Origin: Bradyrhizobium sp. SSBR45G
Lineage (GTDB): Bacteria > Pseudomonadota > Alphaproteobacteria > Rhizobiales > Xanthobacteraceae
DNA: 64,000 bases
Direction: 5' to 3'
Assembly (NCBI RefSeq): GCF_030159255.1
Contig: NZ_BSCT01000007.1
Span: forward strand, 209,237-273,236
Below the pieces are notes generated by a model. The model had not been told where the DNA came from. It saw only the letters and a program-made list of their open reading frames with translations, and did no database searches. A program made the translations under genes and the position numbers. Shown here piece after piece: positions 44,443-53,708 of the stretch (within the stretch, counting starts at the first letter, position 1; every line of letters starts with the position of its first letter).

Positions 44443-45252
44443 TCAGGCCACGGCGGCTTCGCCGAGAGCCGGAGTGGTCGCGGCCGGCGCCGGGTGACCT
44501 CGGTCCATCACCTCGTCGGCCTCGAGATCGTAGAGCTCGCGCGCGATCTGGGCGGTCAGCGCCGCAGGCACATCGTCGAACACGACGCGCCCCTGCGCCA
44601 TGCCGATCAGGCGGTCGCAATAGCTGCGCGCGAGATCGAGCGAGTGCAGGTTGCAGATCACGGTGATGCCGAAATGCTTGTTGATGCGCAGCAGCGCATC
44701 CATCACGATCTTGGTGTTACGGGGATCGAGCGAGGCGATCGGCTCGTCAGCAAGAATGATCTCGGGATTCTGCACCAGCGCGCGGGCGATCGCGACGCGC
44801 TGCTGCTGGCCGCCCGAGAGCTGGTCGGCGCGCTGCGCGGCAAGCGACGCCATGTCGAACTGCTCGAGCGCCGAGAGCGCCATGGCGACATCCTCGGCCG
44901 GCCACAGCTGCGCCAGCGAACGCCATGAGGGGATCTCCGCCAGCCGGCCCATCAGCACGTTGGTCAGCACGTCGAGCCGGCCGACCAGGTTGAACTGCTG
45001 GAAGATCATCGCCGAGCGGGCGCGCCACTTCCGCAGATCGCGACCGCGCAGCGCCGTGACGTCGAGATCCTTGAAGAGGACTCGTCCGGAGCTGACTGGA
45101 CTGAGCCGGTTGATGGAGCGCAACAGGGTCGATTTGCCGGCGCCGGACCGTCCGATGACGCCGACGAAGCTTCCCGGCGCCACTGAGAATGACGCATTGT
45201 CGACCGCGGCTTTCGCGCCGAAGCGGCACGTCAAACCATCTACCACAAGCAT
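44443..45252 (-). CDS. phnC: Phosphonate ABC transporter ATPase PhnC
   Basis: A 269-residue ATPase with Walker [15 protein letters not shown], signature [16 protein letters not shown], Walker [16 protein letters not shown] and the H-loop [11 protein letters not shown]. It is the first gene of phnCDE1E2. Its ATG at 45252 follows GGAG, part of which is paired in a hairpin (45261-45296), and a Pho-box-like site is at 45299-45316. Confidence 0.93.
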   Translation of the reverse strand: MLVVDGLTCRFGAKAAVDNASFSVAPGSFVGVIGRSGAGKSTLLRSINRLSPVSSGRVLFKDLDVTALRGRDLRKWRARSAMIFQQFNLVGRLDVLTNVLMGRLAEIPSWRSLAQLWPAEDVAMALSALEQFDMASLAAQRADQLSGGQQQRVAIARALVQNPEIILADEPIASLDPRNTKIVMDALLRINKHFGITVICNLHSLDLARSYCDRLIGMAQGRVVFDDVPAALTAQIARELYDLEADEVMDRGHPAPAATTPALGEAAVA

Positions 45253-45258
45253 AGAATT

Positions 45259-45296
45259 CTCCAGACGCCTCGCTTTGCCCTACCGCTAGCGTCTGG
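45259..45296 (-). promoter_or_regulatory. Leader hairpin overlapping the phnC ribosome-binding site
   Basis: On the minus strand CCAGACGC (45296-45289) pairs perfectly with GCGTCTGG (45268-45261) around a 20-base loop. The final GG belongs to the GGAG ribosome-binding site (45262-45259) seven bases before the phnC ATG. The hairpin could therefore lower translation. No ligand is implied. Confidence 0.5.
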
Positions 45297-45298
45297 AC

Positions 45299-45316
45299 TC
45301 GACAGTTATGTGACAG
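45299..45316 (-). promoter_or_regulatory. Pho box upstream of phnC
   Basis: CTGTCACATAACTGTCGA on the minus strand has two CTGTCA(C/T)-like half-sites separated by four bases, 47 bases before the phnC ATG. It closely matches the PhoB-binding consensus and supports induction by phosphate starvation. Confidence 0.75.
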
Positions 45317-45367
45317 CATTGCTGCGCCGGCCGCCCCGTCCACACCGGTGGCATCGCCGTCATCGAT

Positions 45368-45385
45368 ATGTCACGCAACTGTCAT
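45368..45385 (+). promoter_or_regulatory. Pho box upstream of the hexapeptide transferase operon
   Basis: ATGTCACGCAACTGTCAT on the plus strand, with the same two half-sites and four-base gap, lies 48 bases before the ATG at 45434. Together with the site at 45299-45316 it makes the divergent intergenic region doubly PhoB-responsive. Confidence 0.75.
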
Positions 45386-45433
45386 GACGTCTGCTCTAGA
45401 GCTGCTTTCCAACCGTGAGCAGCACAGCAAGAC

Positions 45434-46096
45434 ATGGCCGGCAAATCGCTTTTGATCAATCCTACCGTCGATCCCAGCGCCAAGCTCCAGGATGCAAGCC
45501 TGGGCGCCTATTGCGAAGTCGGCGCCCGCACCATTCTTCACGAGGTGACGATGGGCGACTACTCCTATGTGGTCAACGACGCCCAGATCACCTACACGAC
45601 GATCGGCAAGTTCTGCTCGATCGCGGCGATGACCCGGATCAATCCAGGCAACCATCCGATGCATCGCCCGACCCAGGCGCATTTCACCTATCGGGCGAGC
45701 GCCTATTTTCCGGGTGAGGAAGACGATGCGGAGTTCTTCGCTTGGCGCAGGCAGCACCATGTCGAGCTCGGGCACGACGTCTGGATCGGCCATGGCGCGA
45801 TCGTGCTGCCGGGACGCAACATCGGCACCGGCGCGGTGGTGGCTGCGGGCGCCATCGTCACCAAGGACGTGCCGGCCTACACCATCGTCGCCGGCAATCC
45901 CGCACGCATGATCAAGCGCCGCTTTCCGGTCGAGATCGAGCAGCGCCTGATGCGGCTTGCGTGGTGGGACTGGGATCACGACGCGCTTCGCGCGGCCCTG
46001 CCGGATTTCCGACAGCTCGAGATCGGCGCATTCCTGGACAGATACGAGGCGGCTCTCGACGGCGGACGACGGCTGCGGCAGAGTGCCGCCCCATGA
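45434..46096 (+). CDS. Hexapeptide-repeat acyltransferase of phosphonate operons
   Basis: A 220-residue left-handed beta-helix protein. Hexapeptide-type repeats run from about residue 15 to 155 ([59 protein letters not shown] and [20 protein letters not shown]). It matches the TIGR03308-type phosphonate-metabolism transferase as I recall it; the acyl donor is probably acetyl-CoA and the acceptor unknown. It starts a plus-strand unit with phnM2 and DUF1045, and its stop overlaps the phnM2 ATG. Confidence 0.85.
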   Translation: MAGKSLLINPTVDPSAKLQDASLGAYCEVGARTILHEVTMGDYSYVVNDAQITYTTIGKFCSIAAMTRINPGNHPMHRPTQAHFTYRASAYFPGEEDDAEFFAWRRQHHVELGHDVWIGHGAIVLPGRNIGTGAVVAAGAIVTKDVPAYTIVAGNPARMIKRRFPVEIEQRLMRLAWWDWDHDALRAALPDFRQLEIGAFLDRYEAALDGGRRLRQSAAP

Positions 46097-47280
46097 CAGC
46101 CATCTCCATTTCCGCAGGCCGCTGCCTGATCGGCCCGGACCTCGTCGACGCCTCCCTGATCGTCACCGATGGCGTGATCGCCGGGGTTGACGCCACGTCG
46201 CCACGCGCCGATCTCGACCTCGATGCATCCGGCCTCACCGTGCTGCCCGGCATCGTCGACATCCATGGCGACGCGTTCGAGCGGCAGATGATGCCGCGCG
46301 CCGGCGTGGATTTCCCGATCGACGTCGCCTTGATCGACAGCGACCGCCAGGCGGTCAGCAATGGCATCACGACCGTGTTCCATGCGACCACCTGGTCATG
46401 GGAACCCGGCCTGCGCAGCGCCGGCAATGCGCGTCAGCTGCTGGAGGCCATCGAAGACCTGCGGCCGCGGCTCGCGGCGGATACGCGCTTCCATCTGCGC
46501 CACGAGACCTACAACCTCGACGATGAGGACGAGATCTGCCAGCTGCTCGCGGCGGGGCGCATCGACCTGTTCGCCTTCAACGACCACATGGAATCGACCG
46601 TCGCGAGCCTCGACAAGCCGCACAAGCGGCAGCGCATGGTGGATCGCACCGGCCTCTCCGGCGAGGCGTTCGATCGTCTCGTCGCCCGCATCGCCTCCCG
46701 CGCCGATGCCGTGCCGGCGTCGATCGCGCGCCTGGCCGCGACCGCACGTCAGGCCGGGATCCGCATGTTGTCGCACGACGACGCAAGCCCGGAGATGCGC
46801 CGCGCGTTTCGCGAAGAGGGCGTGACGATCGCGGAATTTCCGGTGAATGAGGAGACGGCCCGCGAGGCCGCCGCAGGCGGCGATGCGATCGTGTTCGGCG
46901 CGCCCAATGTGGTGCGCGGCGGCAGCCACACCGGCTGGACCAAAGCCAGCGACATGATCGCCAAGGGCCTGTGCTCGGTGCTGGCGTCCGACTATTACTA
47001 TCCCGCCCCCCTGCTGGCCGCCTATCGCCTCGCTGCCGACGGCATTCTTCCGCTGTCGCGCGCCTGGGGCCTGATCTCGGCCGGCCCCGCGCATGCAGCG
47101 GGCCTGTTGGACCGTGGCGCTCTCGCAGCCGGCCGGCGTGCGGACATCGTGCTGGTCGATGACAGCATGCCGATGCGCCCCCGCATCGTCGCTGTGCTCG
47201 CGGCCGGCCGCCTCGTCCACCTCACGGAAGCCGATCGCCTTGGCGCCGGCACCGCGTCGCGCGCGGCGGCTGCGGAGTAG
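46093..47280 (+). CDS. phnM: Second PhnM-type diphosphatase
   Basis: A 395-residue amidohydrolase started at the ATG at 46093 (ATGA overlap with the preceding stop). It has [20 protein letters not shown], which replaces the HTDHLE of the first PhnM with HGDAFE, then [27 protein letters not shown] and [14 protein letters not shown]. The two phnM-type proteins are only distantly alike, so they may hydrolyse different substrates. It shares a Pho-box-controlled unit with the transferase and DUF1045 genes. Confidence 0.88.
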   Translation: MTAISISAGRCLIGPDLVDASLIVTDGVIAGVDATSPRADLDLDASGLTVLPGIVDIHGDAFERQMMPRAGVDFPIDVALIDSDRQAVSNGITTVFHATTWSWEPGLRSAGNARQLLEAIEDLRPRLAADTRFHLRHETYNLDDEDEICQLLAAGRIDLFAFNDHMESTVASLDKPHKRQRMVDRTGLSGEAFDRLVARIASRADAVPASIARLAATARQAGIRMLSHDDASPEMRRAFREEGVTIAEFPVNEETAREAAAGGDAIVFGAPNVVRGGSHTGWTKASDMIAKGLCSVLASDYYYPAPLLAAYRLAADGILPLSRAWGLISAGPAHAAGLLDRGALAAGRRADIVLVDDSMPMRPRIVAVLAAGRLVHLTEADRLGAGTASRAAAAE

Positions 47281-47286
47281 CCCGTC

Positions 47287-47988
47287 ATGCCTGGCTTTCC
47301 GCGCTACGCCATCTACTACGCGCCCGCCTCGGATACGGCGCTCGCTGCGTTCGGTGCAGACCTGCTCGGCTACGACGCCTGGAGCGGGAGCGAACGCAGC
47401 TTTCCGCGCGACGTCATCGACACGGTGCCGGACTGGCCGGAGGTGACGAGCGACGCCCGCAAATACGGCTTCCACGCGACGCTGAAGGCGCCGTTTTCGC
47501 TGAGCGACGCGCACACCGAGGCCGAGCTGTCTGCCGCCTGCGCGTCGTTCGCGGCGACACCTCACGCCGTTCCGGTCATCCGTCCCGTGGTGGACGCGAT
47601 CAGCGGCTTCATCGCGGTGATCCCCGGCGAAACCCCGCCCGCGCTGCAGGACCTCGCCGCCGCTTGTGTCGAGACATTCGAGCCGTATCGCGCACCGATG
47701 CCGCCGGAGGATCGCGCGCGGCGCAAGCCGGACCTGCTGACGCCGCGGCAGCGCGATCATCTCGACCGTTGGGGCTATCCCTATGTCATGGAGGATTTCC
47801 GCTTCCACATGACCTTGACGTGCCGGCTTTCGGACGAACGGCGCAGGCCCATCCTGTCGATGCTGCAGGACCGCTTCGAAGCGCTGCGGATCTCAAGGCT
47901 GCCCATCGATCGGATCGCGCTGTTCCGGCAGCCGGGCCCAGCCAGTCGTTTCAGCATTATCGGCAGCTGGCCGATCGCACCCGGATAG
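47287..47988 (+). CDS. DUF1045 phosphonate-operon protein (2H phosphoesterase-like)
   Basis: A 233-residue protein. MPGFPRYAIYYAPASDTALA and the spaced KYGFHATLKAPFSL and FRFHMTLTCRLSD blocks give two HxT motifs (FHATL and FHMTL), the hallmark of 2H phosphoesterases. Members of this family recur in phosphonate operons. The usual PhnP cyclic phosphodiesterase is missing from this window, so this protein is a candidate for opening the ribosyl 1,2-cyclic phosphate. That role is inferred. Confidence 0.82.
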   Translation: MPGFPRYAIYYAPASDTALAAFGADLLGYDAWSGSERSFPRDVIDTVPDWPEVTSDARKYGFHATLKAPFSLSDAHTEAELSAACASFAATPHAVPVIRPVVDAISGFIAVIPGETPPALQDLAAACVETFEPYRAPMPPEDRARRKPDLLTPRQRDHLDRWGYPYVMEDFRFHMTLTCRLSDERRRPILSMLQDRFEALRISRLPIDRIALFRQPGPASRFSIIGSWPIAPG

Positions 47989-48084
47989 CATCAATCCGTT
48001 CGGCTGGGTCGCGCTGCAGAAAAGGCGCCAACACCGAGCAGCCGCGGCGCAGTCTGCCTGCGCCGCGTCCGCCAGCTCGGAGAG

Positions 48085-48840
48085 CTACACCGCCTTGGTC
48101 AGGGCGCCGTCGACGATGAGGTTCGTGCCCGAGATGCGGCTGGCCAATGGACTTGCCAGCATCACCACGCCATAGGCGACCTCCTCGGCGGTTCCCATCC
48201 GCCCCGTCGGGTTCAGACCCATCGCCATCTTGAACAGATCGGGCGATCCGTTCTCGATATTCTGCCAGATGCCGCCTTCGAAATAGGTATTGCCCGGCGA
48301 GACCGCGTTGACGCGAATGCCCTTGCTCACGAGCTGATGCGCCAGACCCTTGGCGTAGTGGATCAACGCCGCCTTGATCGCGCCATAGGATCCCGCGGCG
48401 AAGTCGACTTCGAAACCCGATACGCTGGAAATGATGCTGATCGAGGCCGACTTCGACTGCTCGAGATAAGGCACCGCCGCGGCCACGGCGTTCACCGTGT
48501 GCATCATGTCGGTCCGGAAGGACTTCTCCCAGGTCTCAGGCGTATCCCCGACGGCGAGCGCGCTGACATTGCAGACCAGGCCATCGACGCCGCCGAACTC
48601 CTTCGCCGCGCCGTCGACCCAGCCCTTGAGTGCGACGGGATCGGCGACGTCGATGCCCTGCCCCCACGCCTTCACGCCCTTGCCCGCGAGCTTCGCCACG
48701 ACCTTGCCGACCGTCTCGGCATCGCGCGCGCATATCGCGACATTGGCGCCTTCAGCGGCAAACAGCTCGGCGACCGCGAGGCCGATGCCCTTGCTGCCGC
48801 CGGTCACCAGCACGCTCTTGCCAGCCAACCCGATATCCAT
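48085..48840 (-). CDS. Short-chain dehydrogenase/reductase
   Basis: A 251-residue SDR with the cofactor motif TGGSKGIG near residues 13-20, the NVSAL stretch in place of NNAG, catalytic Ser in ISSVSG and the YGAIK active-site pair (Tyr-x3-Lys). CARD in the second strand suggests NADP(H). Substrate unknown. It lies 29 bases after the acetamidase/formamidase gene and in the same direction as the upstream ABC transporter, so it probably belongs to that catabolic operon. Confidence 0.85.
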   Translation of the reverse strand: MDIGLAGKSVLVTGGSKGIGLAVAELFAAEGANVAICARDAETVGKVVAKLAGKGVKAWGQGIDVADPVALKGWVDGAAKEFGGVDGLVCNVSALAVGDTPETWEKSFRTDMMHTVNAVAAAVPYLEQSKSASISIISSVSGFEVDFAAGSYGAIKAALIHYAKGLAHQLVSKGIRVNAVSPGNTYFEGGIWQNIENGSPDLFKMAMGLNPTGRMGTAEEVAYGVVMLASPLASRISGTNLIVDGALTKAV

Positions 48841-48869
48841 GATCGTCTCCTTTGGTTCCGTCTGCGGTT

Positions 48870-49793
48870 TCAGCCGTGATAGCCGGCGAGCAGGGCCTTA
48901 TTGACCTTGCAGATGTAGGTGTATTTCGGATTGACCACCTGGGTGCAGCGCGCCTCTGCGATCTGTCCGAGCAGCATGTAGGCCTCGGGCGCCGGGATCT
49001 TCCAATCATCCTCCAGCCAGTTGATCATCTCCTCGAATGCGATGCGCATCGCATCCTCCAGGGGACGCGCGCAGCCGAGCGTGCAGATGTGCGTCGGCGT
49101 CTCGATCCGCGGATGGTTCAATCGCGCCGGCGCCTTGTCGAGCGAGACCTTGACGGTGAGTTTCGCCGCGATCTCGATCGCGCCCATGCCGTTGGCTTCG
49201 CCATCGCCCTGGATGGCGTGGCAGTCCCCGAGAAAGAGATGCGCGCCGTCCTTGTTGACGCGAAAGAACACCGTATTGCCGGAGGTGATCTCCTGGACGT
49301 CGAGATTGCCGCCATGCGGACCGTTGTCGATCGTCAGCACCGCGCCGTGAACGGGCGCTACGCCGGCCACACCTATCATCGGGCGGACCGGCAGCTTGAC
49401 ATGCTCGTTCCACAGCACATGGCCATCCTCAACCGCGACGACGCGGGTCTGGATGCCGAACTCCTTGCGCCGGACCCAGTCCGGGAACATGCCGATGCCC
49501 GGCCACAGCGCGGTGAAGCCGAGCCGGTCGAGTTCCATGTCGAGAATGTCGAGCCGGAGCATGTCGCCCGGCCTGGCGCCGCGCACTTCGATCGGGCCGG
49601 TCGCACCATTGACGTAAGGCAGCGTCACGTCGCTCTCGACCAGCTGCTGGCCGAGCGCGCGGATGGTGCCATCATTGACGTTGATCGCGCATTCGACGAC
49701 GACGATCTCGCCGGGATCGACGGTCGCGATGAACGCATCGTCGCCCGAGAGCGCGTATTTGATGTTGCCGGCCTTGCTGATGCGATTTGACAT
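48870..49793 (-). CDS. Acetamidase/formamidase family amidohydrolase
   Basis: A 307-residue enzyme from the ATG at 49793 (GGGGGAG upstream). FIATVDPGEIVVVECAINVN, GPIEVRGARPGDMLRLDILD and DNGPHGGNLDVQEITSGNTV, then FLGDCHAIQGDGEANGMGAI, are the FmdA/AmdA signatures. The family releases ammonia from formamide, acetamide or similar amides. It follows an ABC importer with a nitrate/taurine-type layout, so the importer may bring in the amide. Confidence 0.88.
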   Translation of the reverse strand: MSNRISKAGNIKYALSGDDAFIATVDPGEIVVVECAINVNDGTIRALGQQLVESDVTLPYVNGATGPIEVRGARPGDMLRLDILDMELDRLGFTALWPGIGMFPDWVRRKEFGIQTRVVAVEDGHVLWNEHVKLPVRPMIGVAGVAPVHGAVLTIDNGPHGGNLDVQEITSGNTVFFRVNKDGAHLFLGDCHAIQGDGEANGMGAIEIAAKLTVKVSLDKAPARLNHPRIETPTHICTLGCARPLEDAMRIAFEEMINWLEDDWKIPAPEAYMLLGQIAEARCTQVVNPKYTYICKVNKALLAGYHG

Positions 49794-49851
49794 GGTCACT
49801 CCCCCTGTCTGCCCTGGCGTTTCTCGTGAGTCATGACGATGAAGGCGGACA

Positions 49852-50709
49852 TCACCGTTGCAGCTGCTGCCGCCAAGGCATCAGCAGCTGCTCGATCTTG
49901 CCGACTGCAAAGGTGAGAATCAACGCCAGCGCGATCGTTGCGACCAATGCGGCAAACACCTTCGGAATGATGTAGAGCGAGCCGGCCTTGAAGATGGCGT
50001 GGCCCAACCCCTCCGATGACGACATGAACTCGCCGACGATGGCGCCGATCAGGGCGAAGCCGACCGTGAGCTTCAGCCCGGCGAAGATGTCGGTCAGCGA
50101 GGCCGGCACCACCAGCTTGCGGAAGATCTGGAACTTGGACGCACCCAGCGTGCGGAACAGGTTGATCTGGTCGGGGTCGACGCCGGTCGCGCCCTTGTAG
50201 GATGTGACCAGCGCCACGATCACCACCGACAGGGTCGACATCGCGACCTTCGAGATCAGACCGGTACCGAACCAGATGATGATGATCGGCGCCAGCGCGA
50301 TGATCGGGATCGAGCCGAGCGCGATCACGAAGGGTTCGACCACGCGCGAGACGAAGCGCGAATACCACAGCGACAGCCCGATCACCGTTCCGATGCAATT
50401 GCCGACGAAGAAGCCGAGCAGCGTCTCAAGGCCGGTGACATAGGAGTCCCGCCACAGGCTGCCATCAGTGGCCATCTGCGACAGGAACTTGAAGATCGCC
50501 GAGGGCGAGCCGAACATGAAGGCCGCCGCCTTGTTCTGGCCGGTCGCATGCTCCCAGAACGCAAGGAACGCCGCGAGCACGACCAGCTGTGTCGCGAGCA
50601 CCGCGAGCGTGCTGCGAAAACGCAGCCAGCGCCGTCCAGGCCCTGCACGATCCGCTGATCGCTTGGAGGCAGACGTGGCCGCCGGTGCGGCGCGGATCTC
50701 GGCCGTCAT
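49852..50709 (-). CDS. ABC transporter permease (nitrate/sulfonate/taurine type)
   Basis: A 285-residue permease with about six membrane segments. The EAA loop, FRTLGASKFQIFRKLVVPASLTDIF-like and ending ADIFAG/LTDIFAGLKL, is characteristic of the SsuC/TauC group, as is GLGHAIFKAGSLYIIPKVFA. The ATG at 50709 overlaps the ATPase stop by four bases. Confidence 0.88.
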   Translation of the reverse strand: MTAEIRAAPAATSASKRSADRAGPGRRWLRFRSTLAVLATQLVVLAAFLAFWEHATGQNKAAAFMFGSPSAIFKFLSQMATDGSLWRDSYVTGLETLLGFFVGNCIGTVIGLSLWYSRFVSRVVEPFVIALGSIPIIALAPIIIIWFGTGLISKVAMSTLSVVIVALVTSYKGATGVDPDQINLFRTLGASKFQIFRKLVVPASLTDIFAGLKLTVGFALIGAIVGEFMSSSEGLGHAIFKAGSLYIIPKVFAALVATIALALILTFAVGKIEQLLMPWRQQLQR

Positions 50710-51533
50710 TGCAGCACCACGTCGAGATCGGCCCAGATGCTGCGGACATAGTCGCTGAAGCCGGGCATCTGCCGCACTGAGATCACGTCGCGGCGGTCTG
50801 AGCCGAGCGCGATGTCGTAGACCGCCTTGATCTGCGTCGGGCGCTGCGACAGCACGATCACGCGATCGGCCAGCGACACGGCTTCCTCGATGTCGTGGGT
50901 GATCAGCAGCAGCGAGCGGCGTCCCTGCCGCACCAGGCCCACCGTATCGTTCTCGATCAGCAGCTTGCTCTGGAAATCGAGCGCGGCGAACGGCTCGTCG
51001 AGCAGCAGCACGTCAGGCTCGTTGACGAGCGTGCGCGCGAGCGCGACCCGCTGGCGCATGCCGCCGGACAGCGTCGTCGGGTAGTGATCGGCAAAGCCGT
51101 GCAGCCCGAGCTGGTCCAGCATGGCGCGGCAGCGATCCTCGGCCTGCGCCGCCGGCACGCCGCGGATTTCGAGCCCGAGCATCGTATTGCCGAGCGCCGT
51201 CCGCCACGGCAGCAGCAGGTCCTTCTGCAGCATGTAGCCGACATTCTGCGGCTGGCCCGCGACCTCGCGGCCATGCCAGCGGATCCGGCCGGCATCCGGT
51301 GTCAGCAGGCCGCACAGCGTGTTCAGCAGCGTCGTCTTTCCGCAGCCGGAGGGCCCGACGATGCTGACGATCTCGCCTTCTCTCAAGATCAGGCTGAGAT
51401 CGCCGATGACCGGCACGATGCCGCCGCCATCGAGCTCGTAGCTCTTGGCGACGTGCTCGACGACGAGCGGCGGCGCGGGCGCTGCAGCCGCAGCGCCCGG
51501 CCCGGATTGCATCATGCCACCGGCCTCGGTCAT
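50706..51533 (-). CDS. ABC transporter ATPase (nitrate/sulfonate/taurine type)
   Basis: A 275-residue ATPase from the ATG at 51533, overlapping the binding-protein stop. Walker A is VGPSGCGKTTLLNTL, the Q-loop region VGYMLQKDLLLPWRTALGN, the signature TTLSGGMRQRVALARTL and Walker B VLLLDEPFAALDF. Energises import with the neighbouring permease. Confidence 0.9.
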   Translation of the reverse strand: MTEAGGMMQSGPGAAAAAPAPPLVVEHVAKSYELDGGGIVPVIGDLSLILREGEIVSIVGPSGCGKTTLLNTLCGLLTPDAGRIRWHGREVAGQPQNVGYMLQKDLLLPWRTALGNTMLGLEIRGVPAAQAEDRCRAMLDQLGLHGFADHYPTTLSGGMRQRVALARTLVNEPDVLLLDEPFAALDFQSKLLIENDTVGLVRQGRRSLLLITHDIEEAVSLADRVIVLSQRPTQIKAVYDIALGSDRRDVISVRQMPGFSDYVRSIWADLDVVLQ

Positions 51534-52576
51534 TTGAGACTGGCGACCGCCTTCTCTGCGAACGAGTTGTCGATGATCTGATCGAACGGCACCGAGCCCT
51601 TGGCATTGCCGAGATACACCTGCATCTCCATCAGGTTCGCCCACTGAACCGTCTTGGTCATCACCGATTGCGCCGGGATGAGATATTTCAGCTCGGCGTC
51701 GATCGCCTTGTCGACGACCTCGCCCGGCAGATCCGGAAACTCCTTGCGCGCGACCTCCTTGGAGAAGGCCGGATCGGCGTAGGTCTTGCGCGAGGCCTCC
51801 TCGAACGAGGTGACCAGCGCCTGCACCATCTCCGGATCCTTCTGGATCGTCGTCGGCAGCACCATGATCCCGGTGTTGCAGAACGGCCCGATATAGTTGG
51901 AGAAGTCGAACACGACCTTGGCGCCCTGCGCTTCCGCCGCCGCCACGCTGGGCTGATAGGCAATGGCGATATCGGCCTGCCCCGCCAGCATCGCCGCGAT
52001 CTCGGTGCCGGGATTCACGGGAATGATCGTCGCGTCGACGCCGACCTTCATGCCCGCCTTCTCCAGCAGCCGCTTGGCGACGCTGTAGTTGGTGTTGGGC
52101 TCCGGCGAGGTGACGATCTTCAGGCCCTTGAAGCCTTTCGGATCGGTGATCGGCTCCAGCGTCTTCGACACACCGAAATAGTGCGCGCGCTGCACGACCG
52201 TGCCGACGACGACGCCAGGTCCGCCATTCTCACGCGAGATCTGCGCCATCGTTGCGTCGCCGATGGCGAAGTCGGCAGAGCCGCCGAGCACGGCGGCGAA
52301 GGTCTGAGTGTCGCCGCCGGCGGCGCTTACCTGCATGTCCAGGCCGTTCTTCTTGAAGATGCCGGCATGCATGCCGACGTAGAGATTGATGTAGCCGAGA
52401 TTGTGCACGGCCTCGCTGAAACGGACCGTCTTCAGGCCAGCGGCCACCGCGCTTCGCGTTCCCCAGAGCGCAGGAATGCTGACGCCCGCGGCCAATGCGG
52501 CCGAGGTTGCAAGGAAACGTCGTCGATCGATGGATGGATTTGTGCGCGCGGATGATGCCGAGACACGTTCGCTCAT
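51530..52576 (-). CDS. ABC transporter substrate-binding protein, Tat-like signal
   Basis: A 348-residue periplasmic binding protein of the SsuA/NMT1 type from the ATG at 52576 (GGGAGGAG upstream). The N terminus has DRRRFLATSAALAAGVSIPA, a twin-arginine-like signal. VRFSEAVHNLGYINLYVGMH and AGIFKKNGLDMQVSAAGGDT are the usual ligand-domain start. It captures an aromatic, amide or sulfonate-like compound; the neighbouring amidase favours an amide. Confidence 0.85.
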   Translation of the reverse strand: MSERVSASSARTNPSIDRRRFLATSAALAAGVSIPALWGTRSAVAAGLKTVRFSEAVHNLGYINLYVGMHAGIFKKNGLDMQVSAAGGDTQTFAAVLGGSADFAIGDATMAQISRENGGPGVVVGTVVQRAHYFGVSKTLEPITDPKGFKGLKIVTSPEPNTNYSVAKRLLEKAGMKVGVDATIIPVNPGTEIAAMLAGQADIAIAYQPSVAAAEAQGAKVVFDFSNYIGPFCNTGIMVLPTTIQKDPEMVQALVTSFEEASRKTYADPAFSKEVARKEFPDLPGEVVDKAIDAELKYLIPAQSVMTKTVQWANLMEMQVYLGNAKGSVPFDQIIDNSFAEKAVASLK

Positions 52577-52779
52577 GGTGCAGAACTCCTCCCAGGCGTT
52601 GACACTCGGCGAGGAGACTATGGTCGCGGGTCCCAGCAGCAAGACGAAATAACAGACGCGATCTGCTGAAAAGCTGACAACGCCGAGCATGAAGCGACGT
52701 ACTCCGACCTGCAACGCCATCCTTTGCCGAGTGGTTGTCGCGACGCTGCCGCTTACGACGACGCTGTGGTCAAACGTGC

Positions 52780-52796
52780 ATCGCAACAAATGCGAT
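52780..52796. promoter_or_regulatory. Inverted repeat near a TTGACA box upstream of the amide importer
   Basis: ATCGCA-ACAAA-TGCGAT (52780-52796) is a perfect inverted repeat. On the minus strand it follows TTGACA (52801-52796), so it would sit in the promoter of the binding-protein operon. Related TCGCAA sequences recur around 53010-53030. The rest of the 575-base gap (52577-53151) has no gene. Confidence 0.4.
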
Positions 52797-53151
52797 AATG
52801 TCAATTTTGCCAGTAAGGGCGCACAAAGAAATTGCAGCAGGGCGGAGCTGCGCAGACGTCGTCATGACCCCCAGCCCGACGTCGAGAAGCCGAGCGCGTC
52901 AACTCTGCTGTGCGACTCATATCGGATGCACGCTCCGAATGCGCCGGCGCGCATGTCACGAATCGGACGCAGCGCCGGCCTTTCCCATGCGCATGGTCGC
53001 GTCTGCAACATCGCAATAATTCGCAACTGCAACATAAGCCGACCAACTGTTGCGTTTCCGACAACGCATTGATGTTGATAGCTAATGGCATATCGCTTGC
53101 AATGCACAATGCGCCTCGCTATTGCAGCGCAGAATTTTCTTGGAGTGCAAC

Positions 53152-53706
53152 ATGCTCGGAATTGGAAGTAAGCTGCCGTCGTTCGAAATCGTCGGTGTGA
53201 AGCCCGGTTTTCATCTGCAGGAGGAGAAGGGCGAGAGCGCCTTCGAGACCCTGACCGAGACCAGCTTCCCCGGAAAATGGAAGATCATCTTCTTCTATCC
53301 GAAGGATTTCACGTTCGTCTGCCCGACGGAGATCGCCGAGTTCGCGCGCCTTGCCAAGGACTTTGCCGATCGCGATGCCGTGGTGCTCGGCGGCTCGACC
53401 GACAACGAGTTCTGCAAGCTCGCCTGGCGCCGCGATCACAAGGATCTGCACAAGCTGCCGATCTGGCAGTTCGCCGACACCAAGGGCTCGCTGGTCGACG
53501 GCCTCGGCGTCCGCTCGCCGGACGGCGTCGCCTACCGCTATACGTTCATCGTCGATCCCGACAACACGATCCAGCACGTCTATGCGACCAACCTCAATGT
53601 CGGCCGCGCGCCGAAGGATACGTTGCGCGTGCTCGACGCCCTGCAGACCGACGAGCTCTGCCCGTGCAACCGAGAGGTCGGCGGCGAGACCCTGAAGGTC
53701 GCCTGA
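53152..53706 (+). CDS. ahpC: Alkyl hydroperoxide reductase, peroxiredoxin AhpC
   Basis: A 184-residue 2-Cys peroxiredoxin that reduces hydrogen peroxide, organic peroxides and peroxynitrite. The peroxidatic Cys57 is in [11 protein letters not shown], and the C-terminal CPC (Cys170, Cys172) supplies the resolving cysteine, as in the AhpC/AhpD type of mycobacteria. The ATG at 53152 has TTGGAG upstream. ahpD follows three bases after the stop. Confidence 0.93.
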   Translation: MLGIGSKLPSFEIVGVKPGFHLQEEKGESAFETLTETSFPGKWKIIFFYPKDFTFVCPTEIAEFARLAKDFADRDAVVLGGSTDNEFCKLAWRRDHKDLHKLPIWQFADTKGSLVDGLGVRSPDGVAYRYTFIVDPDNTIQHVYATNLNVGRAPKDTLRVLDALQTDELCPCNREVGGETLKVA

Positions 53707-53708
53707 TC

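Noticed and set aside
46396..47808. A 470-codon minus-strand frame
   Set aside because: Antisense to the second phnM and DUF1045, both of which carry family motifs.
53075..53125. OxyR site upstream of ahpC
   Set aside because: One ATAG and one CTAT are present but the spacing and the other two quarter-sites do not fit.
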